Shown here: positions 1-8,429 of the stretch, piece by piece
How positions within the stretch are numbered: position 1 is the first letter of the stretch
How the letters are laid out: every line of letters begins with the position of its first letter
Origin: Collinsella sp.
GTDB taxonomy: Bacteria; Actinomycetota; Coriobacteriia; Coriobacteriales; Coriobacteriaceae
DNA: 55,699 bases
Reading direction: 5' to 3'
Assembly (NCBI GenBank): GCA_019414515.1
Contig: DXLX01000025.1
Location: 1 to 55,699, forward strand
Made by a program: the position numbers and the translations under genes
Notes under the pieces: generated by a model
What the model saw: only the letters and a program-made list of their open reading frames with translations
Database searches by the model: none
What the model was told of the DNA's origin: nothing

Positions 1-74
1 ATATACAATATTAGGTTAAAAAAAAGTTTTGATGTTTGTCGATAGGGCTGGTATTGAAGGAGTGGACTGGAGTG

Positions 75-434
75 ATGGCGATGTCGGACGTTGTGGTTTC
101 AATGGTGGGGTCATGCCTGCTGCTGGTGTTCGGAATAATGATATATCGAGGCAAGCTCACGGGATTGCTTGCCGGAATGTCATTGCTATCGGGAGAGCGT
201 TTAGAGGAGGCAAAGCGGACGGCCGAGTCTCTAGGCGCAAACCGAGCGGTGGGGGCGTCTATAGTTTTCTCCGCAATATGCCTTTTTCTCTCGTCCCTTT
301 TTCCGGACAAAAGGGCTATTCTCGGTCTGATGGTGGCTGCCGTTATAATCGCCGCGCTTGCCTATGCAAATAGGGGGCTTATTCGTATGTATATAAAGGT
401 GAAATGGAATCCTGGGCACCGCAACCCGAGATAA
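75..434 (+). CDS. Small DUF3784-like membrane protein
   Basis: A protein of about 119 residues with three hydrophobic stretches: near the N terminus (SCLLLVFGIMIYRGK), the middle (IVFSAICLFLSSLF) and the C-terminal third (LMVAAVIIAALAYA). Between the first two is a polar segment, LLSGERLEEAKRTAESLGA, and the layout resembles the DUF3784 family of small Gram-positive membrane proteins, whose function is unknown. A longer reading frame opens at a TTG at 36, but AAGGAG at 57-62 favours GTG 72 or ATG 75. An ABC exporter gene follows 84 bases downstream on the same strand, so the two may be functionally linked; that is inference. Base composition is less GC-rich than the rest of the window, hinting at acquired DNA. 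Confidence 0.6.
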   Translation: MAMSDVVVSMVGSCLLLVFGIMIYRGKLTGLLAGMSLLSGERLEEAKRTAESLGANRAVGASIVFSAICLFLSSLFPDKRAILGLMVAAVIIAALAYANRGLIRMYIKVKWNPGHRNPR

Positions 435-518
435 TGTCTTGAGCAAGGATTAACAACAAGGGATATATGGGAGCGATTAAGCGGCGAACAAATTCAGTTT
501 TGGATAAAAGGCCGCTTG

Positions 519-2135
519 ATGGGAGCTGGCATGTTTAAGAAGACGGTTCACGAGTTGTTTCGGTGTAAAGGGTCACGGCTTTTCGTGATTCTCATGCTGG
601 TGAATTTTGCTCTCTCGTGCGTCATGCCCGCCTTAAACGGTGGGTTTGTAGACTTTCTCGTGACGAATAGGGATCCATCTCGCGTCGTGTGGTTTGCGGC
701 CTTTGTTGCGGGCATAGGGATATCGGCCTCCTTCATGTCGTATGCGATGGGTGTGAACGTATCGCGCGTCATCTTGGAGATGACGACGAGACTGATGGGG
801 ACCACGTGTGAGTCGTTTGAACGGGGGCCCCTGGAAAAGGGGGAGCAGGCGGATCCATCCTATACAACGCAGAGGGTGTATGCGGATTCGAATGCGGTGT
901 CATCGTTTGTCGTGAACAACTTCCTGACGATCGGGCTTAACGTCGTTCTGGTTGTGTTGATATGCATCATCCTGTTTTCGATTAATCCGGTGTTCCTGGT
1001 GTTAAGTGCATGTTCGCTTGTTGCGTACTTCATTTTATTCAGGGCGTTGAAAAAGCCGTTGTACAACAGCTCGCTTGCGAACAAGGAGGGTTTGAGTAAG
1101 CTTTTCGCGTCCGTGAGCGGCGAGCTGTCGCAGTTGTTTGACATTAAGTGCGATGGCGCATATAACCAGAGCGCTCGGACGCTCAAAGGGGTATTCGAGG
1201 GGTACTACCCGATTTACATGAAAGCAAGTAGGGTCTCGAATCTGGCCACATCAAGCGACGGCCTGATCTCGTCTGTGTTTCGGGGGGCACTGCTCGTGAT
1301 CTCCGGGATGGAAATATTGAGCGGAAGAATGAGCTTAGGCGAGTTCACAATGGTGAACTCGTATTACTCGATGGCGTTCGGATGCTTCAAGTATTTTTTG
1401 AATTATTTCAAATCGTATCAGGACGCAAGGGCCTCGTTCGACCGATTGGGGGCTCTGACGGAGGACGCCGAGGACCGCGGCACCCTCACGGTTGGGCACG
1501 TGGAGAGCATATCGTTGTCCAACATCGCGTACCGATACGCGGGAAAGCCCTACTTATACCGCGACCTCTCCGTGGAGGTGGAGGAAGGAAAAACCTATGC
1601 CATTACCGGGCCGAACGGATGCGGAAAAAGCACGTTTCTGAAGGTGCTCCTTGGACTATATTCTGCTGGGGGACATCGGGCTTTGGGGTCGGTGCCATAT
1701 GAAGAGCTCGATATGGAGACGATCCGACGGGACCTGTTTGCGGTGTGCCCGCAAAAGCTCTTTATTCCGAACGAAACGGTGGAGAATTACCTTGAGAGGA
1801 CGTCGATTCGGGGATCGAACGAAAACCTCCGAGAGCTTGTGCCGAGTTTCTATCGAACCGTCGAATCGTTAAAAGGCAAGAATTGTAGAGACCTTTCTGG
1901 TGGAGAGTATCGAAAGCTAAGGATATTCGCAGCACTTCGCAGGCAGCCGGAAGTGCTTGTGTTCGATGAACCAACGAACGATTTAGATGAAGAAAGCCGT
2001 CGGGAGTTCACGGGGTATATTCATCGAAATCCCTTCGATCAGCTAATTCTTGTTGTAAGCCATGATCAGGATTTGATTTCAGCATGCGATAGGAAGCTGG
2101 ATTTGGATTTCGATCCGAAAAATGGGCAATGCTGA
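519..2135 (+). CDS. ABC exporter half-transporter (TMD-NBD fusion)
   Basis: An ABC transporter half-molecule of about 538 residues: an N-terminal membrane domain of some 300 residues with several hydrophobic helices, then an ATPase domain. Counted from TTG 516, Walker A GPNGCGKST lies near residue 365, the signature DLSGGEYRKL near 459, Walker B VLVFDEPTND near 479 and the switch histidine in VVSHD near 514, so the ATPase looks intact. This is the fold of type IV exporters of peptides, lipids or drugs; the substrate cannot be told. There is no peptidase domain. Starts TTG 516, ATG 519 and ATG 531 are all possible; 519 has AAAGG upstream and 531 has GGGAG. A 7-bp inverted repeat (479-485 with 511-517) covers the start region. 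A degraded second ATPase lies just downstream, so this may once have been half of a heterodimer. Confidence 0.82.
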   Translation: MGAGMFKKTVHELFRCKGSRLFVILMLVNFALSCVMPALNGGFVDFLVTNRDPSRVVWFAAFVAGIGISASFMSYAMGVNVSRVILEMTTRLMGTTCESFERGPLEKGEQADPSYTTQRVYADSNAVSSFVVNNFLTIGLNVVLVVLICIILFSINPVFLVLSACSLVAYFILFRALKKPLYNSSLANKEGLSKLFASVSGELSQLFDIKCDGAYNQSARTLKGVFEGYYPIYMKASRVSNLATSSDGLISSVFRGALLVISGMEILSGRMSLGEFTMVNSYYSMAFGCFKYFLNYFKSYQDARASFDRLGALTEDAEDRGTLTVGHVESISLSNIAYRYAGKPYLYRDLSVEVEEGKTYAITGPNGCGKSTFLKVLLGLYSAGGHRALGSVPYEELDMETIRRDLFAVCPQKLFIPNETVENYLERTSIRGSNENLRELVPSFYRTVESLKGKNCRDLSGGEYRKLRIFAALRRQPEVLVFDEPTNDLDEESRREFTGYIHRNPFDQLILVVSHDQDLISACDRKLDLDFDPKNGQC

Positions 2136-2221
2136 TGGGAAACGCTTAGAGTTCGGGCTTGCGCGTCATGGAGTAATCTTTCCTCTTATCGAAAATCGTT
2201 ACAATATAAGAAAAACAGTAA

Positions 2222-2825
2222 GCAAGAAGAAATGGCTCGGGGAAGAGCTCGCTGCTGTCAGTGATATTGGGTCTATATCCAGATAACACGGAAGGGGCCG
2301 TCCTCTACAACGGGGTATCACAGCGTCGCATCGACCGATACGCATTGCGGCGGTGCCGAGTTGGCATTACGGAGCAAGAGCCCCCTATTGTTGGGGGGGG
2401 GGACGATCCTCGATAATCTTACGCTGCTTTCTGATGATTTCGAGGCCGACAAACTGAATCGGATGCTTGCCATATTGGGGTTAGACAAAATGATTGCCGC
2501 TGCGGAGAACGGGGCGGCAGCGATGCTTGGCAGCAAGAAAGGAGGGGTGTCCGGCGGGGAGAAGCAGAACATCGCAATTGTGCGGCAGATGTTGAAATCG
2601 CCGGACGTCATGTTGTTTCTTGAGTCAACTTCAGCGCTTGATGCGAAGAGCCGGAGCGCGCTAATTAAATTGCTTCATGAGGTTAAGAGAGACCATATTG
2701 TAATTGTTGTCACTCATGACGAAGAGATGCTTGCGGCTTGCGACGAGGTCATTCCGATGCCCGGATGCTTATCGGGACGTGGCGTTGAAGGCCCAGAAGA
2801 TCGAAATGGCGTGGGTGTTGGGTAA
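2222..2825 (+). pseudogene. Broken ABC transporter ATPase domain
   Basis: The remains of an ABC nucleotide-binding domain in two reading frames. The first frame (from about 2222) reads a Walker A NGSGKSS, LLSVILGLYPDN and a Q-loop ITEQEPPI, but a TAA at 2219-2221 sits directly upstream and no membrane domain precedes it. At a run of ten G (2393-2402) the reading continues in another frame, giving GGGTILDNLTLLSD, the signature GVSGGEKQNIAIVRQ, a Walker B in which the Asp before the catalytic Glu is replaced (VMLFLESTSALD), and an H-loop VVTHDEEML. The lost membrane domain, the frame break and the altered Walker B point to a pseudogene. The G run could also be phase-variable or a sequencing error, but neither would restore the missing N-terminal half. 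Confidence 0.8.
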
Positions 2826-2903
2826 GTCCCTACGCGTACGACGTTGGGTTTCTGATCTTCATCGTCCTGCAAAGAAGGCTTTGTAACACGTTTCCCCTGG
2901 GAG

Positions 2904-2939
2904 GCCCCTTTTGTCCGTAGTGGCAAAGAGGGGCTTTTT
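2904..2939 (+). terminator. Rho-independent terminator after the ABC remnant
   Basis: GCCCCTTTTG (2904-2913) pairs with CAAAGAGGGGC (2924-2934) with one bulge, and TTTTT follows. It closes the accessory-looking patch. Confidence 0.75.
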
Positions 2940-3145
2940 CGTTTCCCTCTTGCGGCGGAGGGGGACACCATGCGCCTATACAGGACGACCTGCGCGCTTT
3001 CGTCGGATGACGGGCTATGTGTCGAGATGGGGGTCTCGGGTGGAGGCCGCATCGCGGTCGCGGTCGGCCAGCGACCATCGGTACGGCTCAATCGTATTAC
3101 CAGAACTAGTAAGGAGCCGCCCTTTCGGACGACTCAAACTGCAAT
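2940..3145. other. Non-coding stretch, no supported gene
   Basis: I see no convincing gene here. Two overlapping frames of 98-99 codons run through it and on into the palindrome at 3146-3220; one has an ATG at 2970 behind a GGAGGGG. Their products have no recognisable motif and end in sequence that looks like transcription-termination structure, so I do not call them. Confidence 0.5.
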
Positions 3146-3220
3146 GGGGCTTTTTTGCTACCCCGGCCGTTACTCCGCCAAAGCATTCGCGCTATCTGCC
3201 GGGGTAGCTAAAATAGCCCC
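3146..3220. repeat. Long imperfect inverted repeat (hairpin)
   Basis: The left arm 3146-3167 and right arm 3198-3220 are complementary over 22-23 bases with one mismatch and one single-base insertion. The inner 11 bases, GCTACCCCGGC and GCCGGGGTAGC, match perfectly around a 30-base loop. The left arm holds a T6 run and the right arm AAAA. A shorter dyad, GTCCCA (3221-3226) with TGGGAC (3252-3257), follows. It could be a bidirectional terminator or a small mobile palindromic element. Confidence 0.65.
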
Positions 3221-3257
3221 GTCCCAAATTAGCTACTCTGACCAAAATCCCTGGGAC

Positions 3258-3570
3258 AAATACTTCTGATAGATTTTGTCTTTCTTGGCTATTGCGTAGT
3301 TTAGGAGATTCCATTCCAATAATTACAGCTTTTTGCTAAAGCGTTTTAGCTGTTTCTACCACATTTGACCTGCAATTACGTTGCGCTGGTATCTTCATAA
3401 GGTAACCACCTTTACCTACCGTTTACCGCCAGTTTTAGCACGTTTACCAAACCGCGTATTCTCTGCTCAGGCCCGTTCAAATCCCGCCGTATAGTTCCCT
3501 CACGGCCCGCATCCGGCGGGTTGATTCGTTACCACGGTCGTGCGCGAGAGCGCATGGAAGGGGAAGTATC
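3258..3570 (+). promoter_or_regulatory. Upstream region of ppdK
   Basis: AT-richer non-coding DNA leading into ppdK. A weak promoter candidate is TTGACC (3365-3370), then after 19 bases an extended -10, TGG TATCTT (-10 hexamer at 3390-3395). The wide spacing makes it tentative. A GGAAGGGG ribosome binding site lies at about 3556-3563. Confidence 0.35.
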
Positions 3571-6321
3571 GTGAGCGATTGCAAGAGGGTTTACCGTTTT
3601 GGAACCGATGCCCAGGGCACTTGTGTCACTGAGGGCGACAAGTCGATGAACTTCGTGCTTGGCGGCAAAGGCGCTAACCTTGCCGAGATGAGCCGCATTG
3701 GCCTGCCGGTTCCCGGTGGCTTTACCATTACCTGCCAGACCTGTGTCGAGTACTCCGGTGCCGGCAACGTCTGGCCCGAAGGCGCACTCGATGAGATCGT
3801 TGCCGCCGAGGCAGACCTCGAGGCTCGCTGCGGTAAGAAGCTCGGCGACGCCTCTGACCCGCTGCTCGTATCGGTTCGCTCGGGCGCTCCGTTCTCCATG
3901 CCCGGCATGATGGACACGGTCCTCAACCTGGGCCTCAACGACGATTCCGTTCAGGGCCTCATCGCGCAGACGCAGAACCCGCGCTTTGCCTGGGACAGCT
4001 ACCGTCGCTTTATCCAGATGTTTTCCAACGTCGTCATGGGCGTCGATGCCGATCTGTTCGAGAACGCCCTGACCCAGGCGCGTCTGGTCGCCGGCGTCAG
4101 CGTCGATTCCGAGCTTTCGGCCGAGGACCTGCAGGAGCTCGTCGAGACTTTCAAGGGCATCTTCTCCGACAAGGTCGAGGCCGCCCTGTACCCCGAGCTT
4201 GAGGTCGCCGACGGCAAGCCCGTCTTCCCGCACGATCCGGAGCTCCAGCTGCGCCTTGCTATCCAGGCCGTCTTTGGCAGCTGGATGAACGAGCGTGCCT
4301 GCATCTACCGCAAGCAGCATGGCATTTCCGACGAGCTCGGCACCGCCGTCAACGTCCAGGCCATGGCCTTTGGCAACAAGGGGGAGACCTCTGCGACCGG
4401 CGTCGCCTTTACGCGCAACCCGGCTGACGGCACCAAGGAGTTCTACGGGGACTTTCTGGTGAACGCCCAGGGCGAGGACGTTGTCGCCGGCATCCGAAAC
4501 ACCGAGCCCATCGCCGACCTCAAGACCACCTCGGGCCTCGAGTCCGCAGGCGAGGAGCTCGAGCGCGTGTTCCTGACGCTCGAGGATCATTACCGCGATA
4601 TGTGCGATATCGAGTTTACCATCGAGCAGGGCAAGCTCTGGATGCTCCAGACCCGCGTGGGCAAGCGCACCGCCACCGCCGCCCTGCGCATCGCCATCGA
4701 GATGGTCGAGGAGGGCCTCGTCACCCGCGAGGAGGCTGTGAGCCGCATCGATCCCGCGCAGCTCGACCAGCTCCTGCACCCGCAGTTCGACGCCTCCAAG
4801 AAGTACGAGGCCCTGGCCAGCGGCCTTAACGCCAGCCCTGGTGCCGCCGTGGGCGAGGTCGTGTTCTCGAGTGATGACGCCGTCGCGCGCGCCAACGAGG
4901 GCCACAAGGTCATTCTGGTCCGCTGGGAGACCAACCCCGACGACCTGAAGGGCATGGTCGCCGCCGAGGGCATCCTGACCAGCCACGGTGGCAAGACGAG
5001 CCATGCCGCCGTTATCGCCCGCGGCATGGGTACGCCCTGCGTTTGCGGCGTTGAGCGCTTCCACATTGACGCGGCAGAGAAGGTCGTGCGCATCGAGGGC
5101 AGCGACCGCGTGCTGCGCGAGGGCGATGTCATCTCCATCGACGGCACCCAGGGTATCGTCGTCGACGGCGCGGTCGACCTGGTCTCTGCAGAGCTCACCG
5201 GCGACCTGGACACCATCCTGTCTTGGGCCGATGAGATCCGTTTGGACGAGACCGGTGGCCACGCCAACCACGTGCGCGTTAATGCCGACAACCCCGAGGA
5301 TGCCGAGCTCGCGCTCGAGTTTGGCGCCGAGGCCATCGGTCTGTGCCGCACCGAGCACATGTTCCTGGGCGATCGCAAGAACATCATCCAGAGCTTTATC
5401 CTGTCTGACGATGAGGCCGTGAAGCAGCAGGCCCTGGCCGACCTGCTCAAGGTTCAGACCGAGGACTTCCTGGCGATGTTCAAGACCATGTCCGGTCGCG
5501 ATGTGGTCGTCCGCCTGCTCGATCCGCCGCTTCATGAGTTCCTGGATAATCCTCGCGAGCTCGAGGTCGCCATCACCAAGAAGGAGGCCGCCGGCGCTCC
5601 CGAGGAGGAGCTCACTGCCCTGCGCGCCCGCCTGCGTCGCATTGACGGCATGGTCGAGTCCAACCCCATGCTGGGCTTGCGCGGCGTGCGCCTGTCCGTC
5701 GTCTTTGGCGATCTGCCGCTCATGCAGGTTCGCGCCGTCGCCACGGCCGCTGCCCGCCTTGTCAAGGAGGGTGTCGACCCGCGCCCCGAGATCATGGTTC
5801 CGCTCGTTTCCATCACGGCCGAGCATGTCCAGACCCGCGAGGTTATCGAGCGCGTGATCGCCGAGGTTTCCGCCGAGGAAGGCGTCGAGCTCAATATTCC
5901 CGTGGGCACGATGCTCGAGCTGCCGCGTGCCTGCATGGTCGCTGACGAGATCGCCCATCATGCCGACTTCTTCTGCTTTGGCACCAACGACCTCACCCAG
6001 ACGACCTTTGGCTTCTCGCGCGATGACGCCGAGGCCAAGTTCATCCCGCTGTACATGCATAAAAAGATCCTGAAAGACAACCCCTTCGAGACCATCGACG
6101 CGGCGGTGCTGGAGCTCGTGCGCTTGGCCGTCGAGAAGGGCCGCGCCACCAATCCCGACATGCACTTTGGCGTGTGCGGCGAGCACGGCGGCGACCCCAA
6201 GTCCATCAAGGGCCTGTTTAACGTGGCCGACGTGGACTACGTGTCCTGCTCGCCCTATCGCGTGCCCCTCGCGCGCCTGGCTGCCGCTCAGGCCAAGCTC
6301 GAGGCCAAGCGTTCCGCCTAA
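3571..6321 (+). CDS. ppdK: Pyruvate, phosphate dikinase
   Basis: A 916-residue cytosolic enzyme that interconverts pyruvate, ATP and phosphate with PEP, AMP and pyrophosphate. The N-terminal ATP-grasp region begins with GGKGANLAEM near residue 30. The swivelling phosphohistidine domain carries GGKTSHAAV with the catalytic His at about residue 478. The C-terminal PEP/pyruvate barrel ends with CGEHGGDP, whose catalytic Cys is at about 869. It starts at GTG 3571 behind GGAAGGGG and is slightly longer than the usual ~875 residues. In fermenting anaerobes this enzyme often works in glycolysis or in PEP regeneration. It appears monocistronic: a 250-base gap precedes it and a hairpin follows. Very long open frames on the opposite strand are GC-codon shadows. 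Confidence 0.97.
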   Translation: MSDCKRVYRFGTDAQGTCVTEGDKSMNFVLGGKGANLAEMSRIGLPVPGGFTITCQTCVEYSGAGNVWPEGALDEIVAAEADLEARCGKKLGDASDPLLVSVRSGAPFSMPGMMDTVLNLGLNDDSVQGLIAQTQNPRFAWDSYRRFIQMFSNVVMGVDADLFENALTQARLVAGVSVDSELSAEDLQELVETFKGIFSDKVEAALYPELEVADGKPVFPHDPELQLRLAIQAVFGSWMNERACIYRKQHGISDELGTAVNVQAMAFGNKGETSATGVAFTRNPADGTKEFYGDFLVNAQGEDVVAGIRNTEPIADLKTTSGLESAGEELERVFLTLEDHYRDMCDIEFTIEQGKLWMLQTRVGKRTATAALRIAIEMVEEGLVTREEAVSRIDPAQLDQLLHPQFDASKKYEALASGLNASPGAAVGEVVFSSDDAVARANEGHKVILVRWETNPDDLKGMVAAEGILTSHGGKTSHAAVIARGMGTPCVCGVERFHIDAAEKVVRIEGSDRVLREGDVISIDGTQGIVVDGAVDLVSAELTGDLDTILSWADEIRLDETGGHANHVRVNADNPEDAELALEFGAEAIGLCRTEHMFLGDRKNIIQSFILSDDEAVKQQALADLLKVQTEDFLAMFKTMSGRDVVVRLLDPPLHEFLDNPRELEVAITKKEAAGAPEEELTALRARLRRIDGMVESNPMLGLRGVRLSVVFGDLPLMQVRAVATAAARLVKEGVDPRPEIMVPLVSITAEHVQTREVIERVIAEVSAEEGVELNIPVGTMLELPRACMVADEIAHHADFFCFGTNDLTQTTFGFSRDDAEAKFIPLYMHKKILKDNPFETIDAAVLELVRLAVEKGRATNPDMHFGVCGEHGGDPKSIKGLFNVADVDYVSCSPYRVPLARLAAAQAKLEAKRSA

Positions 6322-6359
6322 CGTTTTGGGTTTAGACGCCTAGCGTAGCCCCCTTCATG

Positions 6360-6387
6360 CCGCCCGTCTCATTCGTGAGACGGGCGG
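6360..6387 (+). terminator. Strong hairpin after ppdK
   Basis: CCGCCCGTCTCA pairs perfectly with TGAGACGGGCGG around a TTCG tetraloop. The tail (TTATC) is not U-rich, though a T-rich stretch follows some 20 bases later, so it may be a terminator or an mRNA 3' end stabiliser. Confidence 0.65.
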
Positions 6388-6433
6388 TTATCATGTGCGG
6401 GTTTTGTCTTTTTGTCTGCGTGAAAAAATGTTC

Positions 6434-6461
6434 TTGCAGCAGAAACCCGCGCGTGTATACT
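6434..6461 (+). promoter_or_regulatory. rplS promoter
   Basis: TTGCAG (6434-6439), a 16-base spacer, then TATACT (6456-6461). This is a good match to the sigma-70/SigA consensus and leaves a leader of about 60 bases before rplS. Confidence 0.65.
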
Positions 6462-6482
6462 CGAATACGTTTGTTCAACTAC

Positions 6483-6506
6483 GTGCCGGCCAAGGTGGTA
6501 CGGCAC
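6483..6506 (+). promoter_or_regulatory. Hairpin in the rplS leader
   Basis: GTGCCGGCC pairs with GGT-A-CGGCAC to make a nine-pair stem with one bulge, just before the ribosome binding site. L19 leader RNAs that mediate autoregulation are known in Firmicutes; whether this is an equivalent is inference. Confidence 0.35.
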
Positions 6507-6530
6507 CTCTAGAAGAGTAAGGAATTGCAC

Positions 6531-6872
6531 ATGGATTACATCCGCGCAATCGAGCGTCAGCAGATCCGCGAGGACATTCCTCAGGTTCGCGTCGCCGACA
6601 ACGTCAAGGTTCACTACCGCATTAAGGAAGGCGACCGCGAGCGCATTCAGGTCTTCCAGGGCGACGTCATCCGCATGGCCGGCGCCGGTGCCCGCGAGAC
6701 CTTCACCGTCCGCAAGATGTCCTTCGGTGTCGGTGTTGAGCGTACCTTCCCGCTTCACAGCCCCAAGATCGCCAAGCTCGAGGTCGTTCGTCATGGTCGC
6801 GTCCGTCGCGCCAAGCTGTACTACCTCCGCGACAAGGTGGGCAAGGCTGCTCGCATCCCCGAGAAGCGCTAA
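6531..6872 (+). CDS. rplS: 50S ribosomal protein L19
   Basis: A 113-residue large-subunit protein at the 30S-50S interface. Diagnostic stretches are DYIRAIERQQIREDIP at the N terminus, FQGDVI near residue 42, SFGVGVERTFPLHSP around 65 and the basic tail with RRAKLYYLRD. ATG 6531 follows AAGGAA at 6519-6524; the in-frame TTG six bases upstream is less likely. It has its own promoter and a clean terminator, so it is probably expressed alone. The trmD-rimM genes that often sit next to it are absent. Confidence 0.97.
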   Translation: MDYIRAIERQQIREDIPQVRVADNVKVHYRIKEGDRERIQVFQGDVIRMAGAGARETFTVRKMSFGVGVERTFPLHSPKIAKLEVVRHGRVRRAKLYYLRDKVGKAARIPEKR

Positions 6873-6906
6873 GAAGATCGCAGCGTCTGTCCACTCGTTT
6901 GGACAC

Positions 6907-6936
6907 AAGGGTCACCTTCGGGTGGCCCTTCTTTTT
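6907..6936 (+). terminator. Terminator after rplS
   Basis: AAGGGTCACC, TTCG loop, GGTGGCCCTT, then CTTTTT. A textbook intrinsic terminator. Confidence 0.9.
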
Positions 6937-6965
6937 ATCTGATTTGCATGCAAGGAGGGCCTGGT

Positions 6966-7754
6966 ATGGCCAATATGACGAGCTCGGTTTCGGCATCGCA
7001 GGTTGCCGGTGAGTTGGCGAGCGCTACGTTTGAGGAGATCCCCGCCCTCGTGGAGCATTATCGCGAGGACCCGCGCCAGCAGGTGATCAAGGCTTGCGAG
7101 CGTGCTCTTAAGCGCCATGCCAAGGAACTTGCCGAGCGCGAGCGCGTCAATGACATGTACGAGCTTATGCATGAGCTTGGCGGCGATGGGGTAGTCGTTG
7201 GTGTCGACGAGGTGGGTCGCGGATCGGTGGCCGGTCCTTTGACGGTATGCGCCGTCTGCCTTCCTATGGAGCCGCGCGTCTGGGGCATCAACGATTCCAA
7301 AAAGCTCACGCCGGCGCGCCGCGAGTTGCTCTCAGTGAAGATTGCCGAGGTGGCGACGGCAATTGGTTTTTGCCATATCGCGCCTAAGGATATCGATGAG
7401 ATGGGCATGGCCCGCGCCATTCGAGCCGCTGTCGCGGGCGCCGTGGCCGATACGGGGCTCGAGCCCGATTGCGTGCTTATGGACGGTAACCCCTTGGGCG
7501 CCGTTCCCAACGAGCGCGACGTGGTGAAGGGCGATGCCAAGATCGCCTGTATCGCCGCGGCGTCCATCATGGCCAAGGTCACGCGTGATGAGATGATGGT
7601 CGAGTACGATGCCGAGTATCCCGAGTACCATTTGGCCGAATCGAAAGGCTACGCAAGCCCCGAGCACATCGAGGCCATTCGCAAACATGGACTTTGTCCA
7701 CTGCACCGCGTGAGCTTTTGCGGAAACTTTCTGCAGACTGAGCGCCTTTTCTAG
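6966..7754 (+). CDS. rnhB: Ribonuclease HII
   Basis: A 262-residue endonuclease that cuts the RNA strand of RNA-DNA hybrids and starts removal of ribonucleotides from DNA. The catalytic block VGVDEVGRGSVAGP contains the first acidic pair at about D81-E82; later conserved parts are INDSKKLTPARRE, CVLMDGNPLG and the C-terminal ESKGYASPEH and LHR. The first ~75 residues form a helical extension like that in Firmicutes RNase HII. I take ATG 6966 because AAGGAGG (6952-6958) lies just before it, rather than the in-frame ATG 6948. It is followed by its own terminator and then by yraN and comM, its usual neighbours. Confidence 0.95.
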   Translation: MANMTSSVSASQVAGELASATFEEIPALVEHYREDPRQQVIKACERALKRHAKELAERERVNDMYELMHELGGDGVVVGVDEVGRGSVAGPLTVCAVCLPMEPRVWGINDSKKLTPARRELLSVKIAEVATAIGFCHIAPKDIDEMGMARAIRAAVAGAVADTGLEPDCVLMDGNPLGAVPNERDVVKGDAKIACIAAASIMAKVTRDEMMVEYDAEYPEYHLAESKGYASPEHIEAIRKHGLCPLHRVSFCGNFLQTERLF

Positions 7755-7803
7755 GTCAATTGTGGAGACAGGGACCTCAGGGGTTTTATAAACCTGCTGG
7801 CAG

Positions 7804-7845
7804 CGGGCCGTATGCAACAGCATTGCTGCGTACGGCCCGTTTTTT
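7804..7845 (+). terminator. Terminator after rnhB
   Basis: CGGGCCGTA (7804-7812) pairs with TACGGCCCG (7831-7839) around a loop that can itself fold, and TTTTTT follows. Confidence 0.9.
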
Positions 7846-7943
7846 GACGGCATTTGGTCAGCTTTTGGTTTGCTTCCGGTACTTACCCGCATGAAAGGTG
7901 CCCTCATCATCGGGGCAATGCAGTGTGCGGGAAAGGAGACCCC

Positions 7944-8429
7944 ATGAGTGCCGCAAGCAAAAAGAGCAAGACGCAGCAGCTCAAGGAGCGTTGGGAAAAC
8001 GGCGAGCTCGACTGCGGGGCGATGACGCCCGAGTTTATCAAGGGACTCAGTCCCCGCGAGCTGGGCATGCTGGGCGAGCTGATCACCATCGACTACTTTA
8101 ACGAGCGCGGCTACACCTTGCTGGAGCAGGGTTATCGTTGCACCGAGGGCGAGGCCGATCTGGTGCTGCTCGATGAGCTCGACGATGTCGTGGTGATGGC
8201 CGAGGTCAAGACCAGACGCGTCGCACTGGATTGCAGCACGCGGGTCTTTCCCGAGGAGGCCGTGGACGCCCAAAAGCAACGCCGCTACCGCCGCATCGCA
8301 AGTTGCTATCTCATGGAGCATTATCCGCTCAAGGCGATTCGCTTCGATGCCGTGGGCGTCACCATTCGTGGCGGGCATATCGCCGAGATCGAGCATCAGT
8401 ACAACGCGTTCGATTGGCAGGTGTCGTGA
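7944..8429 (+). CDS. YraN/UPF0102 nuclease-fold protein
   Basis: A 161-residue member of the UPF0102 (YraN) family, which has a restriction-endonuclease-like core and an uncertain role, usually next to rnhB and comM as here. The core reads GELITIDYFNERGYTLLEQG, then GEADLVLLD and MAEVKTR, matching the acidic-Asp-x-Glu-x-Lys pattern of the fold. The first ~45 residues are an extra charged extension compared with typical ~120-residue members. ATG 7944 follows AAAGGAG; a longer frame opens upstream but lacks a binding site. Its stop overlaps the start of comM (TGATG), implying coupled translation. Confidence 0.88.
   Translation: MSAASKKSKTQQLKERWENGELDCGAMTPEFIKGLSPRELGMLGELITIDYFNERGYTLLEQGYRCTEGEADLVLLDELDDVVVMAEVKTRRVALDCSTRVFPEEAVDAQKQRRYRRIASCYLMEHYPLKAIRFDAVGVTIRGGHIAEIEHQYNAFDWQVS

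Noticed and set aside
2970..3269. 99-codon frame with a plausible ribosome binding site
   Set aside because: No motif or homology that I recognise, and it runs through the long hairpin at 3146-3220.
3529..6186. 885-codon open frame on the minus strand opposite ppdK
   Set aside because: It mirrors a strongly biased GC-rich gene codon for codon; the product is low-complexity and has no family features, while ppdK is unmistakable.
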